Of a DNA stretch of 64,000 nt, positions 8,997 through 17,200 are shown one piece after another (the stretch's first letter is position 1; each line of letters opens with the position of its first letter). Where the stretch lies: NCBI GenBank assembly GCA_965662365.1, contig CBFIHR010000014.1:3364-67363 (forward strand), written 5' to 3'. A model generated the notes under the pieces. It was not told the DNA's origin. It saw only the letters and a program-made list of their open reading frames with translations, and did no database searches. This DNA is from CAWVWD01 sp965662365 (GTDB lineage: Bacteria; Bacteroidota; Bacteroidia; Chitinophagales; Saprospiraceae). A program made the position numbers and the translations under genes.

Positions 8997-10301
8997 ATGA
9001 ATCAAAAAAATATACGATATATATTATTAGTGGCAGTGATCGTTTTGGCAACGGTCTTCTTTTTTCTGAATCGGAATCAAAAAAATGAGTACGATTGGAC
9101 AGAAAATTACAGAGAAGAAAGCCGTCAGCCCTATGGTACTTTTTTGGTTTTCAAGATGTTAGAGTCGCATTTTGAAGGTAAAGAATTCACCAAAATGGAT
9201 ACGAAGTTATCTGAGAACATGCCGACAAAAACGAAGGAAGTTGCAAACTATATTTTTATTGGCGAGGGGATGTTTCTGGATTCGGCAGACTTACAAACCC
9301 TACTCGGTTTTGCGGAAAATGGAAATAATGTTTTTATCTCGGCTAAGAGTTTTTCACAAACCTTAATGGAAGATTACTTATATGATTATTCAGCGAATTG
9401 TGAGGTGTTCTGGGAAGGATTAGAAGTCAATCGGGATACTGCAGCGACGCTGAATTTTTTCCATAAAAATCTGGTGCAAGAGGAAGGCACTATGTTTAGA
9501 TATGCTCGCAATGATGAAACTGTTCCGTATCGTTGGCATTATTTCAATAAAAATTACTTTTGTGGCAACGAGTATTATGATTATGAAACTTTTCGGAGTA
9601 TTGGCGATATGAACGATGATGAGGTGAACTTTGTCAAAGTACCTTTTGGTGAAGGGAATTTTTACCTGCATTCTACCCCTTTAGCTTTTACGAATTATCA
9701 CATGATTGAAGAATATGGTTTGGCTTACGCCAATAAGGTTTTTGCTCACTTAGACGAGGGCGATATTTATTGGGATGCCTTTAATCATGTCGGGGAAGTT
9801 CAACCTCAAAACGACGACGAAGATGATGAAATATTCGAGCCTGTGAGTTTATCTGATAAAAGTCCGCTGGAATATATTTTATCACAAGATTCGTTGCGTT
9901 GGGCGTGGTACTTATTATTAGCGTTGGGAGCGTTGTATTTGATTTTTAGAGCCAAACGTCGTCAGCGAATTGTCCCTGTCAATGAACCAAATACGAATAC
10001 ATCGTTAGAATTTATTGAGTCGATCGGTCGATTATATTTTCAACAAAACAATCACAAAAAGTTAGAAGAACAGAAAATGAAGCTATTTCTCGGCTTTATT
10101 CGAGAGCGGTATAATTTGCCTGTTCATAATACTGATCATCAATTTATTGATAAATTAATTTTAGTTTCTGGTGTCCCTGAACAAAAGGTCAAAGCGATTT
10201 TTTCATTGTATGAAAGTCACTCGAAAAAGCCAGAAATTTTTGAAGAACAACTGATTAATTTCCATCAGGCGATGGACTATTTTTATAAAAATTGTAAATG
10301 A
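8997..10301 (+). CDS. DUF4350-domain membrane protein
   Basis: A 434-aa protein with an N-terminal membrane anchor (residues 6-25), a soluble domain containing YRSESR-like and PYGTFLVFKMLE sequence near residues 35-55 that is typical of DUF4350, and a second hydrophobic helix near residues 300-320. A cytosolic tail follows. The ATG at 8997 replaces an in-frame TTG at 8988. DUF4350 proteins resemble glutamine-amidotransferase-like folds without the catalytic machinery. The gene sits between the DUF4129 and moxR genes; it probably works with the MoxR ATPase and DUF58 protein, inferred from context. Confidence 0.82.
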   Translation: MNQKNIRYILLVAVIVLATVFFFLNRNQKNEYDWTENYREESRQPYGTFLVFKMLESHFEGKEFTKMDTKLSENMPTKTKEVANYIFIGEGMFLDSADLQTLLGFAENGNNVFISAKSFSQTLMEDYLYDYSANCEVFWEGLEVNRDTAATLNFFHKNLVQEEGTMFRYARNDETVPYRWHYFNKNYFCGNEYYDYETFRSIGDMNDDEVNFVKVPFGEGNFYLHSTPLAFTNYHMIEEYGLAYANKVFAHLDEGDIYWDAFNHVGEVQPQNDDEDDEIFEPVSLSDKSPLEYILSQDSLRWAWYLLLALGALYLIFRAKRRQRIVPVNEPNTNTSLEFIESIGRLYFQQNNHKKLEEQKMKLFLGFIRERYNLPVHNTDHQFIDKLILVSGVPEQKVKAIFSLYESHSKKPEIFEEQLINFHQAMDYFYKNCK

Positions 10302-10413
10302 TGCGAGTTGCGGGTTACGAGTTGCGAGTTTGACAAACTAACGACAGATTTTATGTTGATTCCCCGAATTATCGGGGCAAGCTGTCAAACTCGCAACCCG
10401 CAACTCGCAACCC
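10302..10413. repeat. Long imperfect inverted repeat with a nested hairpin
   Basis: Arms 10302-10335 and 10383-10413 are built from tandem 14-base units (gcgagttgcgggtt-like) and pair over about 26 bases with few mismatches, ending in ...tttgaca/tgtcaaa.... The spacer holds a separate hairpin, CCCCGA-N4-TCGGGG, at 10362-10377. The whole unit fills the DUF4350-moxR gap. It looks like a mobile or REP-like intergenic repeat and would form a strong stem in the transcript, possibly lowering readthrough into moxR. Confidence 0.75.
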
Positions 10414-10426
10414 AAAACAAACATAA

Positions 10427-11455
10427 ATGGAAAACGAAAACTTCGATTATCATCACGAGGAAAATCAAGAAAATGAGCAATCACAGGCGTTTGCAAATAA
10501 TGGTTTAGATGTATATAAAATTAGTGATGCCGTAGAAAATATTAAGAACGAGATTCAGAAAATCGTTATTGGTCAGGACACAACGATTGATTTGTTACTG
10601 GCCGGAATCTTTGCAAATGGACATGTTTTAATGGAAGGTGTACCCGGTATTGCAAAAACTTTGATTGCGAATCTATTGGCCAAAACGATTTCAGTGGACT
10701 TTAACCGAATCCAATTTACGCCAGATTTGATGCCTTCCGATGTGATAGGAACAACGATTTATAATTTGCAAACTTCACAGTTTACCTTTAATAAAGGGCC
10801 AGTTTTTTCAAACGTCGTTTTAATTGATGAAATCAATCGTTCGCCAGCGAAAACACAAGCTGCTTTGTTTGAAGTGATGCAAGAAGCACAGGTTTCTGTT
10901 GACGGACAGACTTATGAAATGGGCTATCCGTTCTTTGTCGTAGCGACACAAAACCCGATTGAGCAAGAAGGAACGTATAAATTGCCCGAAGCACAACTCG
11001 ACCGTTTTATGTTCAAAATTAATTTGGAATATCCATCTTTCGAGGAAGAAAAGGCTATTTTAATGCGATTCAAAAACGATTTCGGAATGAAAAAAACGGA
11101 AAAAGTGAAAGCTGTTTTTTCTGCCGCTGAAATCCGTGAATGTCGTGCTATTGTAGAACAGGTTTTTATCAAAGATGAACTGTTGCATTACATCGCTGCG
11201 ATTGTGAATAACACTCGCAATAACGGTGATTTATTCTTAGGTGCTTCGCCTCGTGCCTCTTTGGCAATGATGAAAACATCAAAAGCGATTGCTGCCATGA
11301 ATGGCCGTGATTTCGTTACGCCAGATGATATTCGTGTAGTCGCTTATCCTGTTCTAAATCATAGAATTATCCTAACTCCTGAACGTGAAATGGAAGGTTA
11401 TACAGCGAAGGATGTTATTGAGGATATTATTAAGAAAATTGAAGTACCGAGGTAG
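10427..11455 (+). CDS. MoxR-family AAA+ ATPase
   Basis: A 342-aa cytosolic AAA+ protein. Walker A is GVPGIAKT (about residues 73-80), Walker B is VVLIDEINR, sensor 1 is VVATQNP, and the arginine-finger segment is EAQLDRF, all in MoxR order. The C-terminal lid contains LGASPRASLAMM. MoxR ATPases act as chaperones that mature partner complexes, often VWA- or DUF58-containing proteins; the DUF58 gene follows at 12169. Two small unrelated genes lie between moxR and DUF58, which is unusual because these two are commonly adjacent. Confidence 0.93.
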   Translation: MENENFDYHHEENQENEQSQAFANNGLDVYKISDAVENIKNEIQKIVIGQDTTIDLLLAGIFANGHVLMEGVPGIAKTLIANLLAKTISVDFNRIQFTPDLMPSDVIGTTIYNLQTSQFTFNKGPVFSNVVLIDEINRSPAKTQAALFEVMQEAQVSVDGQTYEMGYPFFVVATQNPIEQEGTYKLPEAQLDRFMFKINLEYPSFEEEKAILMRFKNDFGMKKTEKVKAVFSAAEIRECRAIVEQVFIKDELLHYIAAIVNNTRNNGDLFLGASPRASLAMMKTSKAIAAMNGRDFVTPDDIRVVAYPVLNHRIILTPEREMEGYTAKDVIEDIIKKIEVPR

Positions 11456-11481
11456 ATTGTTTGATTGTTTTAATAAAATGA

Positions 11482-11670
11482 ATGTCTAATAATAATGAGA
11501 TTGTAGGGACGAATTTTGATTGGAATTTATTTGGTTATGAAATAGACTTTTTAGAAATGGTGATTGAAATACATGACGAATTGTTAAAACAAGGGAAAAC
11601 GCTCGAACTTACTAAATGTCCAAGTATGAAAGCTTTTAGAGAAAAGACGGAACGGATATTAAATGAATAA
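11482..11670 (+). CDS. Small hypothetical protein (62 aa)
   Basis: An acidic, mostly helical 62-residue protein with one cysteine and no signal or membrane segment. I do not recognise a family. It begins 26 nt after moxR and ends 11 nt before the DUF5713-like gene. The tight spacing and coding-like composition support a real gene. It might be a partner of the next gene, but nothing in the sequence proves it. Confidence 0.5.
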   Translation: MSNNNEIVGTNFDWNLFGYEIDFLEMVIEIHDELLKQGKTLELTKCPSMKAFREKTERILNE

Positions 11671-11681
11671 ATTGTTACAAA

Positions 11682-12131
11682 ATGAAAACTACTTTTACAA
11701 TAATTTTGGTCTTGTTATTCACTTTCCAAATCTATGATTATATAAAAGATAAAAATAGATTAGAATTTACAAAAATGGAATATAACCAAAACGCTATTAC
11801 TAACGAGCAGATAAAAACTTATAAGTTTTTATCTGATATGTACCGAGATCCTTATTTTCCGAATAACTGTGTTGATATGGGAAAAAATCTTTTGATAAAA
11901 TTGTGTTTGGATATTGAGGAAAAACAGCCCAAAACATTAGAAGATTTGTACATTTTGACGCATGAAACGACAGACCGTTTTAATGATTTGGAGGAAGTTT
12001 TTTATGAAAATGGAAGCGAGATTGAAACAGTAGCAAGAGAAGCTATTTGTGAGGATTTTCGACAAATTGCAACAGCCTATGGATTTCAAAACGCTGATTT
12101 AGAGGAGCTTGTAGCGACGAGAGATTGGTAA
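11682..12131 (+). CDS. DUF5713-like protein
   Basis: A 149-aa protein. Residues from about 47 on carry a pattern I associate with the DUF5713 family: MYRDPYFPNNCVDMGKNLLIKLC split over the start, then LYILTHETTDRFNDLEE, EIETVAREAI and a C-terminal AYGFQNADLEELVATRDW. The first 20 residues form a hydrophobic segment, which may be a signal or anchor not found in most relatives I recall. The function is unknown. It lies between moxR and the DUF58 gene, where such a gene is not expected, and may be a late insertion with its small upstream neighbour. Confidence 0.7.
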   Translation: MKTTFTIILVLLFTFQIYDYIKDKNRLEFTKMEYNQNAITNEQIKTYKFLSDMYRDPYFPNNCVDMGKNLLIKLCLDIEEKQPKTLEDLYILTHETTDRFNDLEEVFYENGSEIETVAREAICEDFRQIATAYGFQNADLEELVATRDW

Positions 12132-12168
12132 ACTAAATCAGAATACAACAATACAACGACAGATTTCA

Positions 12169-13500
12169 ATGAAATTAATTAAAAACTTATATTTAACAAA
12201 TCTATTTTTCTACATTTTCAGTGGAATTATCGCCTTATTTATCGCCAGTTTTGTCGTAGAATTTTTATTCCCGATAGCACAGGCGTTATTGGTGATTTCG
12301 ATTGCCGTTTTGGTAGTAGATTTGTTGTTGGTGTTTCACCCGCAAGCGGATGTGACATGCGAGCGTATTTTACCAAAAGTATTTTCATTGAATGATGAAA
12401 ATCCAATTCGGTTGGTGTTGTATAATAGTTATTCGCTGCCGCTAAATTTGACGATAATTGACGAGATTCCCGATCAATTTGAGGAACGTGATTTTGTGCG
12501 AAAGCTGCAATTAGCACCTTATCAAGAAGAAGAAATTGCTTATGCTTTAGTACCAAAATCCCGAGGCGAATATGTTTTTAATGCGGTGAATATCTTTATG
12601 AGTTCAACTTTTGGTTTGGTAGAACGTCGTGAAGTGAAAGATCTGAAGAAAGCCCTGCCTGTTTATCCGTCAATTATTCAAATGAAAAACTTTGAATTAA
12701 AAGCCTTTTCGAGAACCTCGACTTTACAAGGTGTAAAACGGTTGCGTCGTTTAGGACATAGTTATGAATTTGAGCAAATCAAAAACTACGTTCGTGGAGA
12801 TGATTATCGCAGTATCAATTGGAAAGCGACAAGCCGTCAAGGAGAATTGATGGTCAATCAATATGAGGACGAAAAAGCACAGCAAGTTTATTGCATGATT
12901 GACAAAAGTCGGGTAATGAAAATGCCGTTTAACGGTTTGAGTTTGTTGGATTATGCAATTAATACAAGTTTGGTGATTTCTAATGTCGCCTTAAAAAAGT
13001 ACGATAGGGCAGGATTGTTGACTTTTTCGGATAAAATCGGGACGGTCGTCAAAGCAGAACGCAACGCTTCGCAAATCAACAAAATCTTACAAGCATTGTA
13101 TCGAGAGCAAGAACGACATTTGGAAGCCAATTATGAATTGTTGTATCAGGCATCGAGGCGAGTAGTGAAGGGTAGGAGTTTGATCTTTTTGTTTACCAAT
13201 TTTGAAAGTTTATTTGCCGCAGAACGTGTTTTACCAATCTTGAGAAAGATTAATAACTTGCATTTATTGGTCGTTGTCTTTTTTGAAAATACGGAAATTA
13301 TCGACTATTCTGAAAAGGAAGTCACCAACGTAGAGGAAATTTATTTTCAAACAATTGCTCAAAAATTCATTTCAGAAAAACAGCAAATCATACAAAAACT
13401 CCGTCAATACGGCATTCAAGCAATTTCGACTTCGCCGAATGAATTATCAATTAACACCATTAATAAGTATTTAGAATTGAAATCGAGAGGTTTGATTTAA
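12169..13500 (+). CDS. DUF58-domain protein with N-terminal membrane hairpin
   Basis: A 443-aa protein. Two hydrophobic segments (about residues 8-55) anchor it. The DUF58 signature follows near residues 200-240 as EFEQIKNYVRGDDYRSINWKA, then SRQGELMVNQYEDEKAQ. The C-terminal half has a von Willebrand A-like fold with the degenerate site MIDKSRVM in place of a full DxSxS MIDAS. It is the expected client or partner of the MoxR ATPase 700 nt upstream. In Bacteroidota this pair is linked to the Bat-type envelope/aerotolerance operons; that role is inferred here. Confidence 0.9.
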   Translation: MKLIKNLYLTNLFFYIFSGIIALFIASFVVEFLFPIAQALLVISIAVLVVDLLLVFHPQADVTCERILPKVFSLNDENPIRLVLYNSYSLPLNLTIIDEIPDQFEERDFVRKLQLAPYQEEEIAYALVPKSRGEYVFNAVNIFMSSTFGLVERREVKDLKKALPVYPSIIQMKNFELKAFSRTSTLQGVKRLRRLGHSYEFEQIKNYVRGDDYRSINWKATSRQGELMVNQYEDEKAQQVYCMIDKSRVMKMPFNGLSLLDYAINTSLVISNVALKKYDRAGLLTFSDKIGTVVKAERNASQINKILQALYREQERHLEANYELLYQASRRVVKGRSLIFLFTNFESLFAAERVLPILRKINNLHLLVVVFFENTEIIDYSEKEVTNVEEIYFQTIAQKFISEKQQIIQKLRQYGIQAISTSPNELSINTINKYLELKSRGLI

Positions 13501-13574
13501 AAGTAAATCAATGGCTTTTACCTTCCTTCCTATCTATACGACGTTTCAGTGGAATTTTTTTCATAGATTATGAG

Positions 13575-13592
13575 ATGTGTATTATATCACAT
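13575..13592. promoter_or_regulatory. Candidate operator upstream of the ArsR gene
   Basis: Inverted repeat ATGTG-N8-CACAT, 46 nt before the ArsR start. A similar ATGT/ACAT half-site recurs upstream of the persulfide dioxygenase gene, so both may bind the same regulator. The site is short and the region is AT-rich, so chance is possible. Confidence 0.35.
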
Positions 13593-13637
13593 AGATTATA
13601 AAATAATTTATCTTATTTTGTACTGAATTTAAAAGTT

Positions 13638-13949
13638 ATGGAAGTAGTAAGAAGACGTTTATCATTTGCTAAATTGAGTAGCATCGCAAAAATTCTAAAA
13701 GTTGTCTCGCACCCTGTGCGATTAGAAATTTTAGAAATTTTGGAAGCGGAAGAGCCATTGACGGTTTCTGAAATAAAAGAGAGCATCAATTCAACAATTG
13801 AGCAATCTATGTTATCACATCATTTAATTAAAATGAAAGATAATGGGATTTTGACTTCGTATAAAAAAGGGAAAAACAGTTATTATAGTTTGACCGACAG
13901 AACGATGATGAATATCTTTGATTGTATTGGCGTTTGTGATGTGTTTTAA
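13638..13949 (+). CDS. ArsR-family regulator, probable persulfide/sulfide sensor
   Basis: A 103-aa winged-helix repressor. The helix-turn-helix runs from SHPVRLEILEILE through SMLSHHLIKMKDNGILTSYKKGKNSYYSL (shown in parts), the ArsR pattern. The classical metal site ELCVCDL is absent from the recognition region. The only cysteines are Cys96 and Cys100 near the C-terminus (FDCIGVCDVF). It stands directly before the persulfide dioxygenase and sulfide:quinone oxidoreductase genes, so a thiol switch that senses persulfide, analogous to BigR/SqrR in role, is the likely reading. The exact cysteine spacing differs from those proteins, so sensing is an inference. Confidence 0.85.
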   Translation: MEVVRRRLSFAKLSSIAKILKVVSHPVRLEILEILEAEEPLTVSEIKESINSTIEQSMLSHHLIKMKDNGILTSYKKGKNSYYSLTDRTMMNIFDCIGVCDVF

Positions 13950-13982
13950 TATTGAATACTATTTTTTTGAGATAATACATGA

Positions 13983-14037
13983 ATGTTCTAACATATATTA
14001 ATTTATAAATCAGTACCTCGTTGACATTATGTTACAT
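13983..14037. promoter_or_regulatory. Two candidate operators before the persulfide dioxygenase gene
   Basis: ATGTT-N2-AACAT at 13983-13994 and ATGT-T-ACAT at 14029-14037 (inside GACAT-N8-ATGTC, 14023-14040). Their centres are about 44 bp apart. They share half-sites with the repeat upstream of the ArsR gene. They probably control the dioxygenase promoter, by inference from position. Confidence 0.35.
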
Positions 14038-14080
14038 GTCTTAACAAGTGTCGGCACACAACTATATAAAAAAAATAACT

Positions 14081-15478
14081 ATGAAAATCGAACAAATCTA
14101 TACGGGTTGTTTGGCTCAAGGAGCGTATTACATTGAGAGCGAAGGAGAAGTTGCAATTATTGATCCTTTACGTGAAGTTACACCTTACATTAAGAAAGCA
14201 GCAGCGGATAATGCTACTATCAAGTATATCTTAGAAACGCATTTTCATGCGGATTTCGTAAGTGGACACGTTACGCTTTCTGAAAAGACAAATGCACCGA
14301 TTATTTACGGGCCAACGGCAAACCCTTCATTTGATGCACACATTGCAAAAGATGGTGAAGAGTTCAAAGTAGGAAAGTTAACGATTAAGGTGTTACACAC
14401 ACCGGGCCACACTATGGAAAGTACTACCTATTTATTAAAAGATGAAAATGGCGATGATCATGCGATTTTTACAGGTGATACTTTATTTTTGGGTGATGTT
14501 GGGCGACCAGATTTAGCTCAAAAAGCGGCAAGTATGACGCAAGAAGAGTTAGCAGGAATGTTGTACCACAGTTTACGTACGAAGATTATGCCTTTGTCTG
14601 ATGACATTACGGTTTATCCAGCGCACGGTGCAGGTTCTGCATGTGGAAAAAACATGATGAAAGAAACTGTTGATACTTTGGGTAATCAGAAAAAGATGAA
14701 CTACGCTCTTCGTGCGGACATGACGCAGGAAGAGTTTATCAAAGAAGTAACAGATGGCTTATTGCCACCGCCAGCGTATTTCCCAGAGAATGTACGTTTG
14801 AATAAAGAAGGTTATGCTGATGTTCAAGTTGTCTTAGAAAAAGGTCTAAAACCATTATCACCAAAGACTTTTGAGTTGATGGCGAATGAGTTAGACGCTT
14901 TGGTTTTAGATGTTCGTACACAGGCAGATTTCGCAAAAGAGCATATTCCAAATAGTATCTTTATCGGGTTAAATGGCGGTTTCGCTCCATGGGTCGGTGA
15001 ATTGATTATTGATGTTCAGCAGCCACTTTTATTAGTTGTACCAGAAGGAAAAGAAGAAGAAGCGGTAACAAGATTATCACGCATCGGATTCGATAATACT
15101 TTAGGGTATTTAGAAGGTGGTATCGAAGGTTGGAAATCAGCTGGTAAAGAAACGGATAATGTAGAATCTATTTCAGCTGCTGAATTAGAAGCGACCAGTT
15201 TCCCTATTTTTGATGTACGTAAAGAGAGTGAATACTTGTCACATCATGTTCAAGGTGCTGAAAATATTCCTTTAGGAAATATTAACGATTATTTGGCAGT
15301 TTTACCGAAAGAGGGAAAATTTAACGTACATTGTGCAGGTGGATATCGCTCAATGATCGCAATTTCTATCTTAAAATCAAGAGGTTATCACGGTGCAATT
15401 GATGTACAAGGTGGCTTCAAGGCAATTGAAGAAACAAATGTTCAGTTGACAGACTTTGTTTGTCCTTCTACTTTGTAA
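14081..15478 (+). CDS. Persulfide dioxygenase-sulfurtransferase fusion (CstB-like)
   Basis: A 465-aa fusion. Residues 1-230 are a metallo-beta-lactamase fold of the ETHE1/persulfide-dioxygenase type: THFHADF (the usual DH is DF, as in CstB-type enzymes), HTPGHT, FTGDTLFLGDVGRPD and YPAHGAG supply the iron ligands. Two rhodanese domains follow. The first (about residues 265-355) lacks the catalytic cysteine; the second ends with the active loop HCAGGYRS. The enzyme oxidises low-molecular-weight persulfide to sulfite and can form thiosulfate. The ATG at 14081 is chosen over a GTG at 14048, because homology starts at MKIEQIYTG. It works with the SQR encoded downstream. Confidence 0.92.
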   Translation: MKIEQIYTGCLAQGAYYIESEGEVAIIDPLREVTPYIKKAAADNATIKYILETHFHADFVSGHVTLSEKTNAPIIYGPTANPSFDAHIAKDGEEFKVGKLTIKVLHTPGHTMESTTYLLKDENGDDHAIFTGDTLFLGDVGRPDLAQKAASMTQEELAGMLYHSLRTKIMPLSDDITVYPAHGAGSACGKNMMKETVDTLGNQKKMNYALRADMTQEEFIKEVTDGLLPPPAYFPENVRLNKEGYADVQVVLEKGLKPLSPKTFELMANELDALVLDVRTQADFAKEHIPNSIFIGLNGGFAPWVGELIIDVQQPLLLVVPEGKEEEAVTRLSRIGFDNTLGYLEGGIEGWKSAGKETDNVESISAAELEATSFPIFDVRKESEYLSHHVQGAENIPLGNINDYLAVLPKEGKFNVHCAGGYRSMIAISILKSRGYHGAIDVQGGFKAIEETNVQLTDFVCPSTL

Positions 15479-15486
15479 AATAATAT

Positions 15487-15527
15487 GGTAACCCTGACAG
15501 GTTTATAAAATCTGTCAGGTGTTTACC
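15487..15527. repeat. CCTGACAG-type intergenic hairpin
   Basis: Core stem 15493-15500/15512-15519 (cctgacag/ctgtcagg) inside an outer ggtaa/ttacc pairing. It lies between the dioxygenase and SQR genes. Copies with the same CCTGACA core occur at 23886 and 35571, so this is a dispersed element that may act as a partial terminator. Confidence 0.65.
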
Positions 15528-15579
15528 AAACAAGATTTTATTAAATCAAATAATTACTAACCAATAAATTTATCAAGTT

Positions 15580-16845
15580 ATGGCTAAGAATCATTATCAA
15601 GTATTGGTAATCGGTGGAGGAACAGCAGGAATTATGGTTTCCTCCCAGCTAAAACAAGCTAATTCCAAATTAAAAATCGGTTTAATTGAACCTGCCGATA
15701 CACATTATTATCAACCTGCCTGGACTTTAGTCGGTGCGAATGCATACGATTATGAGGCGACTGGAAAGCCAATGAAGTCGCTTATTCCAAATGGTGTTGA
15801 TTGGATCAAAAATTACGCAGAATCCTTTCAACCTGAATCTAACCAAATTACTACAAGAAACGGGGATCAATACACTTACGACTTCTTAGTTGTTGCACCA
15901 GGTATTAAAATCGATCCGACACTTATCGAAGGTTTAGAGGAAACTTTAGGTAAAAATGGTGTTTGTAGTAACTACACCGACCCAAAATACACTTGGGAAG
16001 TTTTAAAGAATTTTAAAGGTGGAAACGCTGTATTTACACAGCCGACAACTCCTATTAAGTGTGGTGGAGCACCACAAAAAATTGCTTATTTATCCGCAGA
16101 TTATTTTAGAAAAAATAATTTATCAAGCAAAACTAATGTCGTTTTTGCAACACCCGGAACCGTTATTTTTGGAGTGAAGCCAATCGCAAAAACACTGACC
16201 GAAGTGTTACAACGTTACAATATTCACTTCAAGCCATTTTATGCACCGGTCAAAATTGATGGCAATAATAAAGAAATTACGTTCAAAAGTACACATAAAG
16301 GAGACAAGAAATACACCGTTGAAGAGGGGAACATAATTGGTGAAAAAATGGAAGGTGACTCAACTATTGTCATGCCTTTCGATATGTTGCACTTAGCACC
16401 GCCACAAACAGCACCTGATTTTGTCAAAAACTCACCTTTGGTCAATGATGCAGGTTGGGTTTCTGTCAATATCGAAACTTTACAGCACACGGAGCATGCT
16501 AATATCTTTGCTTTAGGTGATGTCGCCGCTTTACCAACTGCCAAAACTGGTGCCGCAATACGTAAACAAGCGCCAATTGTAGTCGCTAATATTTTGAAAT
16601 TAATGGAAACCAGCACGATTACCAATATGAAATATAACGGGTATTCGTCTTGTCCATTAGTGACTGGCTACGGCAAAATGGTTTTAGCTGAGTTTGACTA
16701 TAACAACAATTTTATTCCAGATCCGAAGTTAAAACAAATGTTAGTTTTTGATTCGTCGAAAGAACATTGGAGATTATGGATGTTGAAAAAATATATTTTG
16801 CCATACTTGTATTGGAACAAGATGATGAAAGGACAAAATGTATAG
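15580..16845 (+). CDS. sqr: Sulfide:quinone oxidoreductase (mitochondrial-like type)
   Basis: A 421-aa FAD enzyme that oxidises sulfide and passes electrons to quinone at the membrane surface. The N-terminal dinucleotide site is VLVIGGGTAGI. The two redox cysteines are visible: Cys161 in TQPTTPIKCGGAPQKI and Cys358 in SSCPLVTGYGK. Both contexts match the eukaryote-like SQR group, which makes glutathione or CoA persulfide rather than polysulfide chains. That suits a neighbouring persulfide dioxygenase. No signal peptide; membrane contact is expected through the C-terminal WMLKKYILPYLYW amphipathic stretch. It is the last gene of the sulfide module. Confidence 0.93.
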   Translation: MAKNHYQVLVIGGGTAGIMVSSQLKQANSKLKIGLIEPADTHYYQPAWTLVGANAYDYEATGKPMKSLIPNGVDWIKNYAESFQPESNQITTRNGDQYTYDFLVVAPGIKIDPTLIEGLEETLGKNGVCSNYTDPKYTWEVLKNFKGGNAVFTQPTTPIKCGGAPQKIAYLSADYFRKNNLSSKTNVVFATPGTVIFGVKPIAKTLTEVLQRYNIHFKPFYAPVKIDGNNKEITFKSTHKGDKKYTVEEGNIIGEKMEGDSTIVMPFDMLHLAPPQTAPDFVKNSPLVNDAGWVSVNIETLQHTEHANIFALGDVAALPTAKTGAAIRKQAPIVVANILKLMETSTITNMKYNGYSSCPLVTGYGKMVLAEFDYNNNFIPDPKLKQMLVFDSSKEHWRLWMLKKYILPYLYWNKMMKGQNV

Positions 16846-16907
16846 ATACTAAATTTGAGTGTAGGGTAATGCTAATCAGTCTGATTATTGGATTAGTATT
16901 ATTTGTA

Positions 16908-16944
16908 TGGGTTTGGGAATTCAATTTCCCAAACCCATTTTTTT
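16908..16944 (+). terminator. Rho-independent terminator after sqr
   Basis: Perfect 12-bp stem (16908-16919 with 16926-16937, tgggtttgggaa/ttcccaaaccca) followed by seven T residues. It lies 60 nt after the sqr stop. Confidence 0.9.
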
Positions 16945-16958
16945 GTGTATTGTTATGA

Positions 16959-17105
16959 TTTCCAAGCCTTACAATGTCTTTTCTCTCACTTACAATACGA
17001 TTTCTTTGGCTTGCAATGTCTTTTCCTTCACTTACAATACGATTTCTTTGGCTTGCAATGTCTTTTCCTTCACTTACAATACGATTTCGTTAAGCTACGG
17101 ATAAA
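16959..17105. repeat. 21-bp tandem array, about seven units
   Basis: Units start at 16959, 16980, 17001, 17022, 17043, 17064 and 17085 (the last is degenerate). Each begins TTTC and carries CTTrCAATr near its end. Two alternating versions, one ending CAATGTCT and one ending CAATACGA, make an exact 42-bp higher-order repeat at 17001-17084. Because 42 and 21 are multiples of three, all frames stay open and give spurious ORFs. The array lies between the sqr terminator and the nadE terminator. It is not a CRISPR: the units have no spacers. Confidence 0.9.
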
Positions 17106-17108
17106 AAG

Positions 17109-17136
17109 CAGGAGATATTTAAAAAAATATCTCCTG
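17109..17136. terminator. Hairpin terminator for nadE
   Basis: Perfect 12-bp stem caggagatattt/aaatatctcctg (17109-17120, 17125-17136) with a 4-nt loop. It lies about 65 nt past the nadE stop on the minus strand. Confidence 0.7.
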
Positions 17137-17171
17137 TCTAATTCGTTATTCTATTAATTGAGTACAACTTC

Positions 17172-17186
17172 ACCGAGTTCTCGGGA
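17172..17186 (+). repeat. CCGA-N4-TCGGGA hairpin element, degenerate copy
   Basis: Reads accga-gttc-tcggga followed by caagcggtt, matching the downstream tail seen at the 10362 copy (caagctgtc). It is the only copy in the window that is not just before a start codon; it lies behind the nadE stop. Confidence 0.5.
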
Positions 17187-17200
17187 CAAGCGGTTATACG

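Noticed and set aside
16959..17105. CRISPR array
   Set aside because: Units follow each other directly with no variable spacers and no cas genes nearby.
16903..17157. Several ORFs of 60-85 codons in the 21-bp repeat region
   Set aside because: The unit length is a multiple of three, so frames stay open without coding for anything; the peptides are pure repeat translation.
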